Source: Ureibacillus yapensis
GTDB lineage: Bacteria; Bacillota; Bacilli; Bacillales_A; Planococcaceae
Direction: 5' to 3'
Assembly: GCF_003515775.1 (NCBI RefSeq)
Contig: NZ_QWEI01000004.1
Coordinates: 246,589 to 310,588 of the forward strand
DNA: 64,000 nt
The translations under genes and the position numbers were made by a program. Under the pieces are notes generated by a model that worked only from the letters and a program-made list of their open reading frames with translations, was not told the origin of the DNA and did no database searches. This document shows, piece after piece, positions 29,742-38,279 of this stretch; the stretch's first letter is position 1; every line of letters starts with the position of its first letter.

Positions 29742-30659
29742 ATGACTACTAAAGCTACCGGCGAAAAGGAAGTTTTGCGTAAACCGGATTGGTTAAAAAT
29801 TAAATTAAATACAAACGATGAATATAAAGGGTTAAAAAAATTGATGCGCGAGAAAAACTTGCATACAGTTTGCGAAGAAGCGCGCTGTCCAAACATTCAT
29901 GAATGCTGGGGCGAAAGAAGAACGGCAACGATGATGATCCTTGGTGCGGTTTGTACTCGTGCGTGCCGTTTTTGCGCAGTTAAAACAGGCTTGCCAAACG
30001 AGCTGGATTTAGCCGAGCCGGAACGCGTTGCAGAGTCTGTGGAAATCATGGATTTAAAGCATGTCGTGATCACGATGGTTGCCCGCGATGATTTGAAAGA
30101 TGGCGGGGCAGGGGTTCTTGCCGAGACTGTTCGAGCCATTCGCCGCAAATCACCTCAAACATCGGTGGAAGTTTTGCCATCTGATTTAGGCGGGGTAGAA
30201 GAAAATCTACAAATGCTAATGGATGCAAAACCGGATATTTTAAACCATAATATTGAAACGGTGCGCCGCTTAACGCCAAGAGTTCGTGCACGTGCAAAAT
30301 ACGACCGCTCTCTGGAATTTTTAAGAAAAGCAAAAGAAATGCAGCCGGATATTCCTACAAAATCTTCCTTAATGATTGGATTAGGAGAAGAATGGGATGA
30401 AATCCTGGAAGTCATGGATGATTTGCGTGCAAACAATGTGGATATCATGACAATCGGTCAATATCTGCAGCCAACGAAAAAACATTTGCCGGTAAAAAAA
30501 TATTACTCGCCTATAGAATTCGGAAAACTGCGTAAAATTGCGATGGATAAAGGCTTCAAGCACTGTGAAGCTGGCCCATTGGTTCGTAGCAGTTATCATG
30601 CGGATGAGCAAGTAAATGAAGCGACAAAAACGAGACAATTGCAAGCAGAAGAGGTATAA
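29742..30659 (+). CDS. lipA: Lipoyl synthase LipA
   Basis: A 305-aa radical-SAM enzyme. The SAM cluster motif CTRACRFC gives Cys71/75/78, and the auxiliary cluster cysteines C44, C49 and C55 are in [15 protein letters not shown]. The C-terminal RSSYHADE supplies the serine ligand. It inserts two sulfurs into protein-bound octanoyl groups, using its auxiliary cluster as sulfur donor, so it depends on the Suf system. Followed 32 bp later by yutD. Confidence 0.97.
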   Translation: MTTKATGEKEVLRKPDWLKIKLNTNDEYKGLKKLMREKNLHTVCEEARCPNIHECWGERRTATMMILGAVCTRACRFCAVKTGLPNELDLAEPERVAESVEIMDLKHVVITMVARDDLKDGGAGVLAETVRAIRRKSPQTSVEVLPSDLGGVEENLQMLMDAKPDILNHNIETVRRLTPRVRARAKYDRSLEFLRKAKEMQPDIPTKSSLMIGLGEEWDEILEVMDDLRANNVDIMTIGQYLQPTKKHLPVKKYYSPIEFGKLRKIAMDKGFKHCEAGPLVRSSYHADEQVNEATKTRQLQAEEV

Positions 30660-30697
30660 GAACTTCTTTCTAAGTTTATTAGAATAGGAGGATGCGA

Positions 30698-31051
30698 ATG
30701 ATCATTGCAGAAGGATACACATACGAAATGGTCGAAAATGTGCGTGATGGATTTAAAGAAGACGCTTTTTTGGCCAGATATTCAGATATCTTGACGAAGT
30801 ATGATTATATCGTCGGCGATTGGGGATACGGCCAACTTCGCTTAAAAGGCTTCTTTGAAGACAGAAACCAAAAAGCCACGTTTGATACAAAAATCAGTAC
30901 GGTGGAAGATTATTTGTTTGAATATTGTAATTTTGGCTGTGCTTATTTTATAGTCCGGAAAACCGGGAAAGTATCGCCAAAGCAATTGGAGTCTGCCCCG
31001 GTGCTTGAAGCTGAAACCATCCCGCCGACAATCGAAAAAAACGAAAATTAG
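30698..31051 (+). CDS. yutD: YutD-like conserved protein
   Basis: A 117-aa YutD family protein of unknown function (VGDWGYGQLRLKGFF, VEDYLFEYCNFGCAYFIVRK). I chose ATG 30698 because TAGGAGG (30685-30691) is 6 nt away, while ATG 30692 directly abuts it. It lies 38 bp after lipA, the conserved lipA-yutD pair of Bacilli, and is followed by a terminator. Confidence 0.82.
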   Translation: MIIAEGYTYEMVENVRDGFKEDAFLARYSDILTKYDYIVGDWGYGQLRLKGFFEDRNQKATFDTKISTVEDYLFEYCNFGCAYFIVRKTGKVSPKQLESAPVLEAETIPPTIEKNEN

Positions 31052-31060
31052 TTCATAAAG

Positions 31061-31089
31061 AAAAACCGGGTTTTTTGCCCGGTTTTTCT
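31061..31089 (+). terminator. Terminator of lipA-yutD
   Basis: AAAAACCGGG and CCCGGTTTTT form a 10-bp perfect stem around a T-rich 7-nt loop. Confidence 0.85.
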
Positions 31090-31151
31090 GTACCTGCCGC
31101 TAAAACCAGCGGCACAAGATTAGGGGGTTCAGAAAATGAGCCCCCGCTTTT

Positions 31152-31418
31152 TTATGCCAATAATTCAGTTAAATATTCGCGCAAATCCTGCGCTTCTTCT
31201 TCGGATTTATGAAAAGCATGCTCCAGGTAGCCTGGTTCCTCCAAGTCATCCGTTCCGATAATGGCAAAACGATTCATCTGCATATCCAAAACTAGCACTT
31301 TTCCAAAAAAACGAGAGGATTGCATAATCGCTAAATCATAACGCAATGTTTTGCCAGTGAAACTGACAAATCTTGTTTTTGTATCTTCCGTATCATCATA
31401 TAAGAAAAAACGCTCCAT
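31152..31418 (-). CDS. DUF3055-like cytosolic protein
   Basis: An 88-aa protein starting MERFFLYDDTEDTKTRFVSF. Start chosen at 31418 because AAGGAGT lies 9 nt upstream; a longer frame to 31499 would run through the divergent yutE promoter region. It looks like the DUF3055 family found next to yutD/yutE in Bacillales; function unknown. Family assignment is from memory. Confidence 0.65.
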   Translation of the reverse strand: MERFFLYDDTEDTKTRFVSFTGKTLRYDLAIMQSSRFFGKVLVLDMQMNRFAIIGTDDLEEPGYLEHAFHKSEEEAQDLREYLTELLA

Positions 31419-31501
31419 CTTGTATAGGACTCCTTCCAAATCTAAAGAATATGTTACTATAGAAGAGAAATAACTATCAACTTTTTTATGGGGGCACATG
31501 T

Positions 31502-31954
31502 ATGTATTTTGTAGATCGCAATAAAATAACTGTCACTTTAAAACATTTAGAAGAGCTAATTTCTATTTTTGAAAACGAAAAGAATTGGCTGCAAAACGAT
31601 ATAACAAAACTTGCTATGCAACGTATCGGACATAATGCCATGGAAGCCATGATGGATGTCGGGAATTTAATCATTGATGGTTTCATTATGCGTGATCCGG
31701 GAAGCTACGATGATATTATCGATATTTTACTTGATGAAAAGGTCATTACAAAAGATATGGAAATGCCTTTAAAAGACGTTGTAGGCCTCCGAAAAATGCT
31801 GGTAAGGGAATTTGTTCAAGTAGACAACGAAGAGGTATTAAAAGTGCTTACAGGAAGCCTTGGAGCAATCAAAGAGTTTGTTCCATTGGTGGCAAACTAT
31901 TTGGAAAACGAGCTTGGACCCGTTTCCGCATTTTTACCGGAGAATGAGAAATGA
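31502..31954 (+). CDS. yutE: DUF86 (HepT-like) protein YutE
   Basis: A 150-aa helical protein of the DUF86/HepT-like family (EELISIFENEKNWLQND...; HNAMEAMMDVGNLIIDGFIMRDPGSYDD). HepT proteins with RX4HXY are toxins paired with MNT nucleotidyltransferases. Here no MNT partner is adjacent and no RX4HXY motif is visible. As the conserved housekeeping YutE it is unlikely to be a toxin. It overlaps yutF by 4 bp (ATGA). Confidence 0.8.
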   Translation: MYFVDRNKITVTLKHLEELISIFENEKNWLQNDITKLAMQRIGHNAMEAMMDVGNLIIDGFIMRDPGSYDDIIDILLDEKVITKDMEMPLKDVVGLRKMLVREFVQVDNEEVLKVLTGSLGAIKEFVPLVANYLENELGPVSAFLPENEK

Positions 31955-32718
31955 AATCATATAAAGCCTATTGTTTTGATCTAGATGGGACGGTGTATCG
32001 GGGGAAAAATGCGATTGAGTCAGCCGTTCGTTTTATTCATAAATTGCAAATGGAAAAACTGGAATATTTCTTTGTAACGAATAATTCGTCGAAAACACCG
32101 GAACAATTACAAAAAGTATTGGCGGATATTAATATTGAAACGCCAACTTCCCGGATCTATTCGAGCGCTTTAACAACGGCAAAATACGTTGATCTCCATT
32201 ACAAAGATGCGAATATTTTCATGATTGGTTCCGATGGCATTCGTTCGGCGCTGGAAGCCCACGGTTTAAATATCATCGATACCGATGAAGCAAGGCCGGA
32301 TGTAGTTGTCATGGGAATTGACCGAACAATTGATTACATGAAATTGGTAAAAGCTTCACTTGCTGTACAAAGCGGTGCCGAGTTGATCGGGACAAACGAA
32401 GATATCCGTTTTCCTGCCGAACTTGGGTTTATCCCGGGAAATGGTTCCTTTGTGCACCTTGTTGGAAACGTCGCACAGGCAAAACCAACATTTATAGGAA
32501 AGCCATCGCCAGTCATGCTCGAAGTCATCCAGCAGGAATATGGATTCCAAAAAGAAGAGATGGTCATGATTGGAGACAATTATGATACAGACATATTATG
32601 CGGCATTCGATTCGGCTGCGATACCATCCATGTCAATACAGGCGTTGTTAGTACAGAGCTTGTGCTGCAAAAAGAACAAAAGCCGACTTTTTGTGTTGAA
32701 GATCTAAGCGTTTTTTAA
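31951..32718 (+). CDS. yutF: HAD-superfamily phosphatase, NagD/YutF type
   Basis: A 255-aa HAD hydrolase of subclass IIA. Motif I FDLDGT (residues 9-14, nucleophile Asp10), NNSSKTPEQ for motif II, KPSP with the conserved Lys, and GDNYDTDI for motif III. NagD-like enzymes dephosphorylate sugar phosphates, nucleotides or glycerol phosphates; the real substrate is unknown. It is coupled to yutE by a 4-bp overlap and followed by a terminator. Confidence 0.88.
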   Translation: MKSYKAYCFDLDGTVYRGKNAIESAVRFIHKLQMEKLEYFFVTNNSSKTPEQLQKVLADINIETPTSRIYSSALTTAKYVDLHYKDANIFMIGSDGIRSALEAHGLNIIDTDEARPDVVVMGIDRTIDYMKLVKASLAVQSGAELIGTNEDIRFPAELGFIPGNGSFVHLVGNVAQAKPTFIGKPSPVMLEVIQQEYGFQKEEMVMIGDNYDTDILCGIRFGCDTIHVNTGVVSTELVLQKEQKPTFCVEDLSVF

Positions 32719-32724
32719 AAAATA

Positions 32725-32760
32725 AAATTCCGTGCAACTATTAGTGCACGGAATTTTTTC
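32725..32760 (+). terminator. Terminator of yutE-yutF
   Basis: AAATTCCGTGCA (32725-32736) pairs with TGCACGGAATTT (32745-32756), followed by Ts. Confidence 0.85.
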
Positions 32761-32815
32761 TTCTATAAAGGAACTTATAAAGTTTACTAAAAAAATTTCA
32801 ATTAGTACATTCTAC

Positions 32816-33030
32816 ATCCAGCTCCAGCGCCCAGCCCCTCGAGGCGCGGTCTGCTGCTGTCGCTACGCTTTCGCGCAAAAAAAATCTGTCCTCGGTCGAA
32901 AGCTGAAAAAGCTTCGCGATTCGGGCCTTCCGCCGCACAAGGATGTGCAAGTGCCGGCAATGCCACACGACGTGGCGTTCTTGTCGGCCAGCGCTTGACG
33001 GGGCTAACCAGGGCGCTTGCGCTTTCGTTA
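32816..33030. repeat. Dispersed palindromic repeat, family R2 (long copy)
   Basis: The arms AGCGCCCAGCCCC and GGGGCTAACCAGGGCGCT (32825-32838; 33000-33017) close the element. Inside is CCGGCA-ATGCCAC(acgac)GTGGCG-TTCTTGTCGG, almost identical to the sat-cysC copy, plus a GCACA/TGTGC hairpin. It ends in GCGCTTGCGCTTTCG. It fills most of the gap before yuzB; no gene is visible. Confidence 0.75.
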
Positions 33031-33042
33031 TATTCCGCCTCT

Positions 33043-33279
33043 TTAGAAAAGAGGATTTTCTTCGATATGTTGATAAATTTTCTTCGTTAGCTCTTCTGGT
33101 GTTTCGGCTTCCACGATATCGCCATTCACCAAAGCATAAAACGTTTGATCACATATACTGCAATAGCTTAGGCATCCATATTCGAGAACGTCAATTTCCG
33201 GATCGTTTTCCAATATATCATATGTTTCTTGTGCACCTTTTGCCAGGTTGCTTATGCAAAATTCTACTAATGGATTCAC
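33043..33279 (-). CDS. yuzB: UPF0349 protein YuzB (DUF1450)
   Basis: A 78-aa protein matching the UPF0349/YuzB family. It has three cysteines, in EFCISNL and GCLSYCSIC, the latter resembling a metal or Fe-S site. Function unknown. GTG start (33277-33279), 7 nt after GAGGTG. It is divergent from yutJ, as in B. subtilis, and shares the intergenic region with two Rex-like sites. Confidence 0.85.
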   Translation of the reverse strand: MNPLVEFCISNLAKGAQETYDILENDPEIDVLEYGCLSYCSICDQTFYALVNGDIVEAETPEELTKKIYQHIEENPLF

Positions 33280-33340
33280 GAGTTGTCACCTCACAAAAAC
33301 ATGCTACTCTGTTTTTGTTTTTTCGTCAATGAAATCAGTC

Positions 33341-33362
33341 TTATGTGAAACTTTTCACATAA
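33341..33362. promoter_or_regulatory. Rex-like operator 1
   Basis: TTATGTGAAA-CT-TTTCACATAA is a perfect 10-2-10 palindrome. The core TGTGAA-N4-TTCACA is that of the Rex (NADH-sensing repressor) box, TTGTGAA-N4-TTCACAA. Confidence 0.65.
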
Positions 33363-33377
33363 ATTTGGCAAAAGATA

Positions 33378-33406
33378 TTGTGAAGCTTCTCACAATCAGT
33401 TATACT
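33378..33406 (+). promoter_or_regulatory. yutJ promoter overlapped by Rex-like operator 2
   Basis: TTGTGAAGCTTCTCACAA (33378-33395) differs from the Rex consensus at one base. Its first six bases also serve as a -35, with a 17-nt spacer and TATACT at 33401-33406. Bound Rex would block polymerase. Confidence 0.68.
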
Positions 33407-33459
33407 ATTTATGAATAAATTGTGACAATTCAAGTTTAATAGGTATAGGGGAGTATTTT

Positions 33460-34530
33460 ATGAGAAAACTAGTATTACTGGGCGGAGGTTATGGGAATAT
33501 GCGTATTCTACTGCGCTTATTGCCGAACAACTTTCCGGAGGATACAACCATCACTTTAGTGGATCGTACACCGCATCATAGCTTGAAAACAGAATTTTAT
33601 GCTTTGGCAGCAGGCACAACGACTGATAAAGATGTTCGAGTTGACTTTCCTGAACATGAGCGTCTACAACTGGTTTATGGAGAAATCACAAAAATCGACC
33701 GAGACGAAAAAGCCGTGTATTTGGAGGATGGCCAAACAATTGCTTATGATGACTTAGTAATTGGTTTAGGCTGTGAAGATAATTATCACAATGTACCAGG
33801 TGCTGAAGAAAACACGCTCAGTATTCAAACAATCGCGAAATCGCGCTCTACATTTGAAGAGCTGCTTGGTCTATCTCCCGGATCTGTTGTAGGAATTGTA
33901 GGAGCAGGTTTAAGCGGGATTGAGCTGGCAAGCGAATTACGCGAAAGCCGTTCCGATTTGAAAATTAAACTGTTTGACCGTTCTCCTCGTATTTTACGGG
34001 ATTTCCCTGAAAAGTTAAGTAATTATGTGAAAGAATGGTTTGTTAAAAATGACGTGGATGTTATAGCCAATTCCAATATAACTAAAGTTGAACCGAATAA
34101 ATTATATAATCATGAAGATGTCATCAATGTTGATGCAGTTGTTTGGACTGCCGGCGTTCAGCCTGTAAAAATTGTACGCGATATGGATGTACAAAAAGAT
34201 CGAAAAGGACGTCCTTTGGTCAATCAATATTTTCAATTGGTGGATGATGAGAATGTTTCGGTTGTAGGGGACTGCGCTTCATCCGATTTACCGGCGAGTG
34301 CCCAACTTGCAGAGGAACAAGCGGAACGAATCGTAAAAGTGCTTAAGCACCGCTTCAAAAACGAACCGCTGCCTGAAAAAATGCCGGAAATCAAATTAAA
34401 AGGATTTATGGGCTCTTTAGGCAAGAAGCAAGGGTTTGTTCATCTGGCAGATACAACCGTAACCGGCCGTATTGCACGTTTGATGAAATCAGGATTGCTT
34501 TGGATGTATAAACGTCAAAATAATGGTTAA
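33460..34530 (+). CDS. yutJ: NADH dehydrogenase-like flavoprotein YutJ (type II NDH family)
   Basis: A 356-aa pyridine nucleotide-disulfide oxidoreductase family protein. FAD-binding LLGGGYGNMR is at residues 6-15 and the second dinucleotide motif VGIVGAGLSGIELASEL around 144-160, followed by the C-terminal VVGDCASS segment. It resembles type II NADH:quinone reductases but has a shorter C-terminal membrane anchor, and lacks the CXXC of disulfide reductases. Two Rex-like boxes at its promoter fit NADH-responsive control, as known for B. subtilis ndh. Confidence 0.85.
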   Translation: MRKLVLLGGGYGNMRILLRLLPNNFPEDTTITLVDRTPHHSLKTEFYALAAGTTTDKDVRVDFPEHERLQLVYGEITKIDRDEKAVYLEDGQTIAYDDLVIGLGCEDNYHNVPGAEENTLSIQTIAKSRSTFEELLGLSPGSVVGIVGAGLSGIELASELRESRSDLKIKLFDRSPRILRDFPEKLSNYVKEWFVKNDVDVIANSNITKVEPNKLYNHEDVINVDAVVWTAGVQPVKIVRDMDVQKDRKGRPLVNQYFQLVDDENVSVVGDCASSDLPASAQLAEEQAERIVKVLKHRFKNEPLPEKMPEIKLKGFMGSLGKKQGFVHLADTTVTGRIARLMKSGLLWMYKRQNNG

Positions 34531-34533
34531 GTT

Positions 34534-34566
34534 AAAAAAGAGCTGTCATTTACGACGGCTCTTTCT
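34534..34566. terminator. Terminator between yutJ and yuzD
   Basis: AAAAAGAGC(t)GTC pairs with GAC(g)GCTCTTT, directly after the yutJ stop. Confidence 0.75.
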
Positions 34567-34596
34567 ATGTTATCTAAGCTGATTGTACGTTCTTGA

Positions 34597-34926
34597 TTAG
34601 GAAGTCGCTACAAATCCCAAGTTTTCCAGTGCCGCAAAAACTGGTTTTATCTGAATATAGCCTTCGCCGATGACCTCATTATTAATAAGTACGAGCGGGT
34701 AGAAATATTCGTCGTTGTGGATGCGTTCTGCCCATTCTTGGTCACGTTCATTCTCTAAAGCTCCCTCAATATCGACATAACGAATGGTAAATGGATTATT
34801 GGGATATTTTCGGCCAATTGCCGCTTCAAGCCATTCATATGTATCCTTGGACGATGGTGCATTGACACAGCTTGCACAAATCACATCAGCACCGAACACT
34901 TCAATGATCGGATTATTTTCTTTCAT
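34597..34926 (-). CDS. yuzD: YuzD (DUF1462) thioredoxin-fold protein
   Basis: A 109-aa DUF1462 protein. VFGADVICASCVNAPSSKDT holds a C-X2-C redox-like motif (around residues 17-20) at the end of the first strand, as in thioredoxin-fold proteins. Function unknown. ATG 34926 follows AAAGGGTGG at 5 nt; a longer frame to 34950 lacks a site. It is divergent from yutI, a conserved pairing that suggests a link to Fe-S metabolism. Confidence 0.82.
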   Translation of the reverse strand: MKENNPIIEVFGADVICASCVNAPSSKDTYEWLEAAIGRKYPNNPFTIRYVDIEGALENERDQEWAERIHNDEYFYPLVLINNEVIGEGYIQIKPVFAALENLGFVATS

Positions 34927-35009
34927 TGTTGCCACCCTTTCATAACTCAATTTATGGATTTTTTCGCTTCTTCACATTATAATGATTTTAGGGAAAGGAG
35001 TCGAGAGAA

Positions 35010-35246
35010 ATGACAGAATTAGAACAAAAAGAACAAGTACAAGAAGTTTTAGATAAATTACGTCCATTTTTACTGCGCGATGGTGGAGATTGTGAATTAG
35101 TCGATGTAGAGGACGGCGTTGTCCGTTTACGCCTATTGGGTGCATGCGGAAGCTGCCCAAGTTCCACGATTACTTTAAAAGCAGGTATTGAACGTGCTCT
35201 TTTAGAGGAAGTACCAGGAATCGTTGAAGTAGAACAAGTTTTCTAA
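35010..35246 (+). CDS. yutI: NifU-like Fe-S carrier YutI
   Basis: A 78-aa NifU C-terminal-domain protein. The [11 protein letters not shown] motif (CXXC around residues 46-49) binds a transferable [4Fe-4S] cluster. It delivers clusters made on SufBCD to target enzymes. It starts at ATG after AAAGGAG and is monocistronic. Confidence 0.92.
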   Translation: MTELEQKEQVQEVLDKLRPFLLRDGGDCELVDVEDGVVRLRLLGACGSCPSSTITLKAGIERALLEEVPGIVEVEQVF

Positions 35247-35265
35247 ATGATATTGCAAAAAGGAT

Positions 35266-35305
35266 ACTGTCCAAAAAGTTTGGGATTAACTTTTTGGACA
35301 GTTAT
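35266..35305. terminator. 15-bp perfect inverted repeat after yutI
   Basis: ACTGTCCAAAAAGTT (35266-35280) and its exact complement (35288-35302) form a long hairpin with a 7-nt loop. The T tract after it is weak, so it may be a terminator or mRNA-end stabiliser. Confidence 0.6.
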
Positions 35306-35350
35306 TCTATTATAAGGCTTAATGCGCCTGCCGTTTCACTTTCGGCGCAA

Positions 35351-35388
35351 AAAAGGAGATGTCCCGGGACTGCTGGGACATCTCCTTT
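35351..35388 (-). terminator. Terminator of the DUF2225 gene
   Basis: AAAAGGAGATGTCCC (35351-35365) pairs with GGGACATCTCCTTTT (35374-35388), with Ts following on the minus strand. The stem overlaps the stop codon. Confidence 0.8.
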
Positions 35389-36086
35389 TATCCTGCTGAT
35401 CGGATTTTTTCTTTTTCCTCTCGTACAAGCTGCCATTGATCTTTTGCCAATTCCAGTAGTTTTGCTTCCCCGCCATTTCGCTGGCTTTCAATGACTTTGG
35501 AGAAGTAGCGTGTGGCATTGTCCAAATCGCCAATTCGTCTCGACAGTTCTGCAATCATATAGATGACTCGGGTACCGGACATTTGAGTACCAGCATAGTC
35601 CTCCGTAGAAAAGGAGTTTATGTAAAGATCACGGGCAATTGTCAAGAATCGATGTTCTTGGCCGCTATTTTGCAATTTCCGGTAAAGCCATGCAATTCGC
35701 AAGGTAATGCCCGCTAAAGTTACGTATTTTTCTTTTTTCAATGTCCCGCTGACATATGCCAGCTTGAAAGCTTCGAGGGCTTCCGCTAAGCTGCGTTCGT
35801 GGCTGTAGCTTCTAGGAAACCATTTATTTGAAATTTGCTCCGTTATTAGTTCTTTTATACCGGGAGCAAAATACTTTGAAAAATCTTCAGTAAATGAAAA
35901 ACCGCAGTGCTCACAAACAAAGACGTTGTAATACAGAGCAGGCACAGATTCTTCTGCATATATTGGGCAAAAGTCCGTATCGGTACTACCCACTTTCACT
36001 AATTTCGACCGGATTTTCAGGGTATTAAACGTTTTTTTGCAACAGAGGCATTCAACTTTTTTCTCATAGTAAGGTGATAATTCCAT
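35388..36086 (-). CDS. DUF2225 protein
   Basis: A 232-aa protein of DUF2225. Two CXXC pairs, VECLCCKKTF (~13-16) and FVCEHCGFSF (~58-61), probably bind zinc. The C-terminal half is helical and TPR-like (LAEALEAFKLAYV, RRIGDLDNATRYFSKVIESQ). Function unknown; conserved in Bacillales. ATG follows AGGGGGC. Transcribed alone toward yutI. Confidence 0.82.
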   Translation of the reverse strand: MELSPYYEKKVECLCCKKTFNTLKIRSKLVKVGSTDTDFCPIYAEESVPALYYNVFVCEHCGFSFTEDFSKYFAPGIKELITEQISNKWFPRSYSHERSLAEALEAFKLAYVSGTLKKEKYVTLAGITLRIAWLYRKLQNSGQEHRFLTIARDLYINSFSTEDYAGTQMSGTRVIYMIAELSRRIGDLDNATRYFSKVIESQRNGGEAKLLELAKDQWQLVREEKEKIRSAG

Positions 36087-36213
36087 CTGATTAGCCCCCT
36101 TCGAGTATCGGGAATTTTAAGACTATTATATCACTTAGAGTGTGTTATGTGGGGTTAATTATTACTATTTATTATTGAAATAATTATGAACAAGAAGCGT
36201 GAAAATGCCCAAT

Positions 36214-36243
36214 AAAAAAACACCTCCGAGGGGGAGGCGTTTA
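36214..36243 (-). terminator. Terminator of the Mn catalase gene
   Basis: On the minus strand AACGCCTCC(ccctc)GGAGGTGTT is followed by TTTTTTT. It starts 9 bp after the stop codon. Confidence 0.85.
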
Positions 36244-36251
36244 AATTCAAA

Positions 36252-37109
36252 TTATTTCATATCCTGGCCAGGAAGGGTATTATGCAATGATGGAGGAGCT
36301 GGGCTTAGTATTGGTTTTTCACCAAAAGCTTTTCCTTGAGCATAATTGAAAGGATGTCCATCAGGAGCAATGCCTTTCACCCAATCAAGGGCAGCACTGT
36401 CCTCACCTTCAGAGTGGTTATATAAAGTATGGGAATGTTCAGTTGCTTCCCATTCAGGTGGAACAGTGGTAGGGCAGACTACGCCGCCTTCTTTTTCTTC
36501 CAGATCTTTAATTGCAGCAATCCATTGATTTTGATGCATGGTGTCTCGCGCCAATAAGAAGGATAACATGTCTTTTACTCCTTTATCCTCGGTCATGCTA
36601 TAAAGGCGGGCAACTTGCAATCTTCCTTGGGATTCTGCATTTAGATTGGCACGCATATCAGCGAGCAGATTTCCGCTGGCCACGATGTAGCCCGCATTCC
36701 ATGGAACACCTACCGAACTTACAGGCATTGCGCCAAGCCCGGAGACAATAGCATGTTGTGGATTTAACCCTTGTACCAATACGTCTTTTGGATCTTGACC
36801 ACCCATAATGGCACCAATTACAGGATGTGATGCGCCTTTTTCTTGTTCAGTGACGGGAGCGTCTTCCAATAATCGAGCGACCATGGTAGCAATCATTTCG
36901 ATATGCCCAAGTTCTTCGGTGCCGGTGTCCATCAATAGGTCTTTGTATTTCTCGTTTCCGCGAGTATTCCAGCCCTGGAACAAATACTGCATGGCAACAC
37001 TCATTTCGCCAAACTGACCGCCGATAATTTCTTGAAGGTGCTTTGCCATTATTGGATCCGGCTTATCCGGAATCGCATTGTATGCTAGTTCTTTTTTGTT
37101 GAAAAACAT
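36252..37109 (-). CDS. Manganese catalase family protein
   Basis: A 285-aa ferritin-fold dimanganese catalase. The metal-ligand helices are visible: LQEIIGGQFGEMSVAMQYLFQGW, TGTEELGHIEMIATM (EX2H), NLNAESQGRLQVARLY and LLARDTMHQNQW. Similar proteins (YdbD, YjqC) in Bacillus are general-stress or spore-associated. The C-terminus is Pro-rich. It breaks down H2O2 without haem. ATG after GAGGAGG. Confidence 0.88.
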   Translation of the reverse strand: MFFNKKELAYNAIPDKPDPIMAKHLQEIIGGQFGEMSVAMQYLFQGWNTRGNEKYKDLLMDTGTEELGHIEMIATMVARLLEDAPVTEQEKGASHPVIGAIMGGQDPKDVLVQGLNPQHAIVSGLGAMPVSSVGVPWNAGYIVASGNLLADMRANLNAESQGRLQVARLYSMTEDKGVKDMLSFLLARDTMHQNQWIAAIKDLEEKEGGVVCPTTVPPEWEATEHSHTLYNHSEGEDSAALDWVKGIAPDGHPFNYAQGKAFGEKPILSPAPPSLHNTLPGQDMK

Positions 37110-37299
37110 ATTACATAACCTCCTCTGAATTTTTTAGGACAGTGTAACAGTACCCGTGCTTTTTTTTGATAAACAAAAGTAAAAATACAATTAGTATGAA
37201 ACTGTATGGATAAGATAAAGATAGCGGTCAGGTGCACAACTCTTTATTTTTAATTTGCAACTTGATATGATAAAGAAATAAGAAGGAAGGTGAATGGGA

Positions 37300-37674
37300 A
37301 TGACAAGTGAAAAGAAGGTAATTGAGTTAACGGAAGCGGCTTCGATTCGTGTGAAAGAAATGCAAAAGCACAATGAGGAAGAAGGTTCTTTTTTACGTGT
37401 AGCGGTGCATGGCGGCGGTTGCAGCGGTCTTTCCTATGGAATGAATTTTGATCGAAATCAAAACGAAGATGATTTAGTGGATGAACAGCACGGTTTGAAA
37501 ATTCTTGTTTCCCGCGAAGATGCACCAATTTTAACGGGAACGAAAATTGACTATAAACAATCTTTAATGGGCGGCGGATTCACCATCGACAATCCAAATG
37601 CTATCGCTGCTTGTGGCTGCGGTACTTCATTCAGAACGGCCAAGGTTGAAGGTACGCCGGAAGTTTGTGAATAA
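37300..37674 (+). CDS. A-type Fe-S carrier (HesB/IscA family, YutM/SufA-like)
   Basis: A 124-aa HesB/IscA protein. The three conserved cysteines are in HGGGCSGLSYG and ACGCGTSF (C-X-C near the C-terminus), which hold Fe or an Fe-S cluster. It acts as a carrier downstream of SUF, complementing yutI. ATG 37300 is 7 nt after AAGGTG; the in-frame ATG at 37294 is also possible. B. subtilis yutM occupies the same neighbourhood. Confidence 0.88.
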   Translation: MTSEKKVIELTEAASIRVKEMQKHNEEEGSFLRVAVHGGGCSGLSYGMNFDRNQNEDDLVDEQHGLKILVSREDAPILTGTKIDYKQSLMGGGFTIDNPNAIAACGCGTSFRTAKVEGTPEVCE

Positions 37675-37746
37675 ATAGAGTCAACTAAATTTTATGAAGG
37701 CAGTTTATGTATAAATAAACCCTACCATTATTGGGGTTATAAAAAT

Positions 37747-37805
37747 AAGTCTCTTTGATTTGTGATGTTGCAGAACATGACAAATTGAGGAGGCTTTTTT
37801 ATTTT
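37747..37805 (+). terminator. Long hairpin terminator after the HesB-family gene
   Basis: A 23-bp RNA stem (37747-37769 with 37774-37796; four G-U pairs, one mismatch) with loop GCAG is followed by TTTTTATTTTA. It is unusually long for a terminator. Confidence 0.75.
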
Positions 37806-37966
37806 AAGATCTTCCTTTTTGTTCAATCTACCTCTCTCTAAATTTATTCCTCTCTATTTGTAGTCCTATTTCTATTAATAAAAATCAAAGAATTATAACA
37901 TTCACCCAAACGCATTGATCAAGTAGACATATTCTATATCAGGTTGAGAAAAAAGGAGGGATCTAA

Positions 37967-38242
37967 TTGGCAAGACATCCTCGAAAGGATCATAAACGGA
38001 GAAAACATAGCAATAAAAGAAATCAAGAATTGGTGCCTTCACTAGAATCATTGAATTCATTAGACTCAGTGACTTCGCTAACAAATCAAAGCATAAACCT
38101 ACTCGTAGATAATATTTTCCGAAGACAAGGCGTTAAGATGAGAAAACCTACATTAAGCACACAAGAGAAAAGGGACCTAAGAAAACTTTTAATGAATTTA
38201 CAAGATAGAGTTGAAAAACTAACCAAAAGTACAAAAGAATAA
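37967..38242 (+). CDS. Spore coat protein, CotW-like
   Basis: A 91-aa very basic protein. The N-terminus is RHPRKDHKRRKHSNKR; the C-terminal part LLVDNIFRRQGVKM...EKRDLRKLLMNLQDRVEKL looks, from memory, like B. subtilis CotW. TTG start, 7 nt after AAAGGAGGG. It lies 37 bp before a clear cotX homologue, matching the cotVWX order. It would contribute to the insoluble outer coat. Confidence 0.6.
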   Translation: MARHPRKDHKRRKHSNKRNQELVPSLESLNSLDSVTSLTNQSINLLVDNIFRRQGVKMRKPTLSTQEKRDLRKLLMNLQDRVEKLTKSTKE

Positions 38243-38279
38243 ATGAATACAAAATTATATTATAGGAGGAATATTAAAA

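Noticed and set aside
31502..31954. DUF86 protein as a HepT toxin of a toxin-antitoxin pair
   Set aside because: No MNT nucleotidyltransferase is adjacent and no RX4HXY motif is visible; it is the conserved YutE coupled to yutF.
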